Shown here: in pieces, positions 39,558-42,401 of the stretch
Layout of the letters: each line of letters starts with the position of its first letter
Position numbering within the stretch: the stretch's first letter is position 1
NCBI GenBank assembly: GCA_945881915.1
Contig: CAMCVW010000032.1
Coordinates: 1-42,401 of the forward strand
Source of the DNA: Thermoflexus hugenholtzii JAD2
GTDB taxonomy: Bacteria > Chloroflexota > Chloroflexia > Chloroflexales > Roseiflexaceae
Reading direction: 5' to 3'
Length of the DNA: 42,401 bases
Translations under genes and position numbers: made by a program
The notes under the pieces: model-generated
The model's input: only the letters and a program-made list of their open reading frames with translations
What the model was told of the DNA's origin: nothing
Databases searched by the model: none

Positions 39558-40655
39558 ATGAACACTGCCCCGTCTAGTCATAGTTTCATCATCGGTTCAC
39601 GCTGGATTGGCGTATGCACGACGGCGCTGTTGCTACTCATGCAACAGCGCCCAGTCTCATCTTGGTGGGTCTGGTGCATTGCAGTAGGGATGAGTGCTGC
39701 GGTGACCATCGCTGTTCAGCCAGTGACGCGACTGTGTATCCGTCACCCGCTCCTGATGGGAATTGATATTGTCTGTGGTGCAGGGATGGTCGTTGTGACC
39801 GGAGGTTGGATCAGTCCCTTTTACCCCACGTTTGTCGCACTGCTGATGCTGCCTGCAATTCTCTATGGTATCCGCGGCGGAGTGATTGCAGGGTTCGCCA
39901 GCAGCACGTTGTGTGCCGTACTCTTTTTCTTGTATGGCATCTGGGATACCGAAGAAAGCCCTGCACTGCTTCATCGAATGCTATTTTTGGCAGCTCCGGT
40001 TGCGTTCGGAATGCTCTGTGCTGCTATTGCAGGATACACCCATAAATCACGCACGCACGAAAAGAGATTTACTGGAGTCTCTTCCGTCGAATTCCCGCAG
40101 TGGGTGGGCCGAGTGATGCGCCGTGTCGTCCCGCGATTCCCACGTGCGCTCACATCAATGCGATCTGCGCGGACAAACGGATTCCGAGTCACCCAGACGC
40201 GTTCTGCAGAAGTACGTCTGGCACTCTATGCTGCGCAACCACAAGATGTAACGCTCCCAGAAGAAGCACAATTACTCACGGATTCGTTTGAACGGACGAC
40301 ACATATTGCGGCGCGCTGTGTGATTCTCGGGCGACCGAAACCAATCCAATTGGTTCACTGCGACTCGATTCGGCGCCTCATCATCGAATCGCTCATCAAT
40401 GTAGAACAACACGCACAGGCCTCGAGTGTGTCGGTCCTGATACGATTCGATGATCGCACCGTCACCGTTGTTATCCAAGACGACGGGAATGGGCTTCCCG
40501 ATACGGGTATTCGTCGGGCAGGGCTTCATTCGTTGCAGATGTTAATCTATCGGGTGAGTGAAGTAGGCGGTCGACTCGAAGTATTCACCACGCCCGCGGG
40601 TGGAGTTGCGGTTCGCGCGGCGTTCCCACTGTCGGCGGAAGAGGTCATCGTATGA
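39558..40655 (+). CDS. Membrane protein with HATPase domain, kinase-like but lacking a visible DHp domain, 365 aa
   Basis: Four or five transmembrane helices lie in residues ~10-170 (including SWWVWCIAVGMSAAVTIAV and YPTFVALLMLPAILYGI). A ~90-residue linker and a C-terminal HATPase-like domain (about 265-365) follow. The N box ESLINVEQHAQA, G1 QDDGNGLPD and a G2-like AGLHSLQMLIYRVSEVGGRLEV resemble NarX/LiaS-type kinases. The expected HisKA_3 phosphoacceptor helix (E-R-x-R-I-A-R-E-L-H-D) before the ATPase domain is not present. It may therefore be a non-phosphorylating sensor or a kinase with another acceptor. GGGG precedes the ATG. Its stop overlaps the start of the PBP gene (ATGA). Confidence 0.83.
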   Translation: MNTAPSSHSFIIGSRWIGVCTTALLLLMQQRPVSSWWVWCIAVGMSAAVTIAVQPVTRLCIRHPLLMGIDIVCGAGMVVVTGGWISPFYPTFVALLMLPAILYGIRGGVIAGFASSTLCAVLFFLYGIWDTEESPALLHRMLFLAAPVAFGMLCAAIAGYTHKSRTHEKRFTGVSSVEFPQWVGRVMRRVVPRFPRALTSMRSARTNGFRVTQTRSAEVRLALYAAQPQDVTLPEEAQLLTDSFERTTHIAARCVILGRPKPIQLVHCDSIRRLIIESLINVEQHAQASSVSVLIRFDDRTVTVVIQDDGNGLPDTGIRRAGLHSLQMLIYRVSEVGGRLEVFTTPAGGVAVRAAFPLSAEEVIV

Positions 40656-42361
40656 CCAAGTTTATCCTCCATCGCATGGTCTTGTTTTTCACCGCCGGGA
40701 TGCTCATCTATGGGATGTCGCAACCTCCGGAGCGTGAATCGACCTGGCTGTGGTGCCTCTGGCTGGCAAGTATCCCAGCTGGCTATTTGGCGTTTAGCCA
40801 AATCCCACTCCGGCTACGCGTCAATACGATTCAACGTTCCCTCCAAGCACTGACGGTCATCATGGGCTTAGGGTTTGGCATGCTCTCACTCGAATTACTC
40901 CGACAACAAGTCATCTGGTCGCAGTATCTTGCAGATGCAGTGGCAGTCAATGCCGAATCGGGTGAAACGTCGAGCAATGTACGCCACGTCATGGCGGCCA
41001 ACCGCGTCCATCGCGGGAGCATGCGAGACCGCAACGGGACAATCATCGTCGACACGACCGTCGGCGCTGATGGACGAACCGCTCGGAGTTACCCAGTCGA
41101 TACCCCCGCAGCGTTTGCGCCGATTGTCGGGTTCGTCAGCCCACGCTACGGCGTTTCGGGGATTGAAGCAACCTATGCAGATTACCTCTCTGGTTCACGT
41201 AACCCGCTGGGCCAGATTTTTCGCATGTTTCGCCGCGACGCTGTTCGCGGTGACGATGTGGTGCTCACCATAGATGCGCAACTCCAACAAGCAGTCTATG
41301 CGTTTTTGGGTAATCGAGTCGGTTCGGTGGTTGTGCTCAATCCGCGCTCCGGTGCAATCCTCGCCATGGCGAGTTCACCGAGCTATGACCCGCGCGATAT
41401 GACTCCAGAGCTTGGTGCAGATCCCGTCGCTGATCAATTGCGACTCGATGCCGCATGGCAACGAATGCTCCAGAGTGATGCAAATGAACCGTTACTCAAT
41501 CGCGCCATCCAAGGACGATATCCACCAGGCTCGACCTTCAAAATTGTCACTGCTGCCGCTGTGCTCGAGCACGCTGGGATTGCCCAGCCCGACGACATTA
41601 CGTGCCCCGAAACATTCCAGAGCGAGCCGGGCGCACCCCCAGTCGTGAATGCAATACCAAATCTGAATGCCAAGACAGGGAACCCCGCCAGTCTGCGCAG
41701 TGTAGTGGCTTTTTCGTGTAATACGGCATTTGCCCAATACGCACTCCGACTCGGTGCAACACGGTTGGTATCGAGTGCAGAACGATTCGGTTTTGTGACT
41801 CCCGAAAAACAAAATGGTGCAGTGACCCTTTCGGACCTCCAGACGCTCAGTAGTCTGCTCTCTGTGGATGACGGATTCCTCGCTATCCCCGCAGCGATCG
41901 CCGACACGGGCTTTGGCCAGGGCCAGCTCTTGGTCACCCCACTGCAGATGGCACTCGTTGCCGCCACGATTGCCAATGACGGTGTGCTCATGCAACCGTA
42001 TGTGGTCGAGCGCGTCGTCAACCAACAAAACGCAGCTTTGTATAGCCACATCACCCGACCGATTCGCCGTGCGGTGAGTAGCCTCAACGCGATTCGCATA
42101 CGGGATTCTATGCGCTATGCCGTGACTGATGGTTTTGGCACGGCAGCCCAAAATCAGGGTGTCATCACCGTTGCCGGCAAATCCGGTACGGCAGAGAATC
42201 CAACCGGCATCCCGCACGCCTGGTTTATCGCCTACGCTCCTGCCGAAAATCCGCTCTATGCCGTCGCAGTCATGCTCGAGTATGGCGGAGAAGGCTCTAA
42301 TGCCGGTGCGACGTTGGCCGGGCAAGTCCTCGCAGCTGCCGCACAGACCGTACAACCCTAA
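40652..42361 (+). CDS. Class B penicillin-binding protein (peptidoglycan D,D-transpeptidase), 569 aa
   Basis: Cross-links peptidoglycan stem peptides outside the membrane. All three active-site motifs are present: the nucleophile Ser294-x-x-Lys297 in PPGSTFKIV, Ser355-Cys-Asn357 in FSCNTAFAQY, and Lys510-Ser-Gly in AGKSGTAENP. The preceding ~130 residues (AANRVHRGSMRDRNGTII) are the usual PBP dimerisation region. The N terminus has about three hydrophobic segments (near 8-22, 32-50 and 64-84), where most class B PBPs have one, which is unusual. The start overlaps the upstream gene by four bases (ATGA). The gene resembles PbpA/FtsI-like proteins of shape or division machinery, but no FtsW/RodA partner is in the window. 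Confidence 0.93.
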   Translation: MTKFILHRMVLFFTAGMLIYGMSQPPERESTWLWCLWLASIPAGYLAFSQIPLRLRVNTIQRSLQALTVIMGLGFGMLSLELLRQQVIWSQYLADAVAVNAESGETSSNVRHVMAANRVHRGSMRDRNGTIIVDTTVGADGRTARSYPVDTPAAFAPIVGFVSPRYGVSGIEATYADYLSGSRNPLGQIFRMFRRDAVRGDDVVLTIDAQLQQAVYAFLGNRVGSVVVLNPRSGAILAMASSPSYDPRDMTPELGADPVADQLRLDAAWQRMLQSDANEPLLNRAIQGRYPPGSTFKIVTAAAVLEHAGIAQPDDITCPETFQSEPGAPPVVNAIPNLNAKTGNPASLRSVVAFSCNTAFAQYALRLGATRLVSSAERFGFVTPEKQNGAVTLSDLQTLSSLLSVDDGFLAIPAAIADTGFGQGQLLVTPLQMALVAATIANDGVLMQPYVVERVVNQQNAALYSHITRPIRRAVSSLNAIRIRDSMRYAVTDGFGTAAQNQGVITVAGKSGTAENPTGIPHAWFIAYAPAENPLYAVAVMLEYGGEGSNAGATLAGQVLAAAAQTVQP

Positions 42362-42401
42362 CATTGCTATATTCCGCACAACGCAGAGATGTTTTTTTGG
42401 G
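42362..42401. other. Window end after the PBP gene
   Basis: Forty bases to the window edge. An ATG near 42389 followed by TTTTTTTGG could start a new gene, but there is too little sequence to tell. No terminator hairpin is seen in the bases available. Confidence 0.4.

Noticed and set aside
41492-42379. Minus-strand open frame of 295 codons
   Set aside because: Antisense to the transpeptidase domain of the PBP, whose active-site motifs are all intact on the plus strand.
1-42401. tRNA, CRISPR, transposon or prophage elements
   Set aside because: I looked for T-loop patterns, regularly spaced repeats, transposase motifs and integrase motifs and saw none. The intergenic gaps are short and mostly explained by promoters and terminators.

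Overview
The window is a gene-dense bacterial chromosome segment, roughly balanced in GC by eye. It most likely comes from the phylum Chloroflexota, probably near class Chloroflexia. This placement is an inference from gene content: a CGDLPYYYLEY-type phosphoesterase next to a ParB-like protein, a bifunctional rhamnulose-phosphate aldolase/short-chain dehydrogenase, a nuoF-N block, and lipoproteins with a DUF4015-like glycoside hydrolase domain. There is no 16S gene or other phylogenetic marker in the window to settle it. I see no tRNA, rRNA, CRISPR array, insertion sequence, prophage or attachment site.

Layout. At 1-5.5 kb lie an FHA/zinc-ribbon protein, a PcrA/UvrD helicase, a convergent RNase HI with a C-terminal hybrid-binding-like domain, and two small lipoproteins. 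At 5.8-17.5 kb, on the minus strand, lies a nine-gene respiratory complex I operon in the order nuoF-G-H-I-J-K-L-M-N. It has a well-formed sigma70-type promoter at its head and a perfect 13-bp hairpin terminator at its end; nuoA-E are not here. Upstream on the same strand is gatB, which shares a divergent promoter region with a plus-strand run (19.2-23.9 kb). That run encodes a GDP-deoxyhexose reductase, an SH3-like membrane protein, a sensor histidine kinase, a metallophosphoesterase and a ParB-like protein, the last two overlapping.

At 24.0-27.2 kb (minus strand) hisC, hisN and glgC form a tight operon that mixes histidine biosynthesis with glycogen synthesis. A family-2 glycosyltransferase diverges from it. 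At 28.1-37.3 kb lies a catabolic or accessory stretch: a Gfo/Idh/MocA oxidoreductase, the aldolase/dehydrogenase fusion, a frameshifted P-loop kinase pseudogene, an M24-fold protein that has lost most of its metal ligands, an alpha/beta hydrolase, a DUF1684 protein, an L-fuconolactonase-like amidohydrolase with a palindromic operator candidate, and an FAD-dependent oxidoreductase. From 37.4 kb to the end is a plus-strand cell-envelope operon: a lipoprotein with four carboxypeptidase-regulatory-like repeats and a glycoside-hydrolase-like domain, a membrane ATPase-domain protein that resembles a histidine kinase without its phosphoacceptor domain, and a class B penicillin-binding protein translationally coupled to it.

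A recurring design is that convergent gene pairs are separated by one long hairpin that can probably terminate transcription from both sides. The items most worth a second look are the DHp-less kinase-like protein coupled to a PBP, the RNase HI with reversed domain order and an Asp-to-Asn change, the degenerate M24 protein, and the tandem GW-motif lipoproteins.
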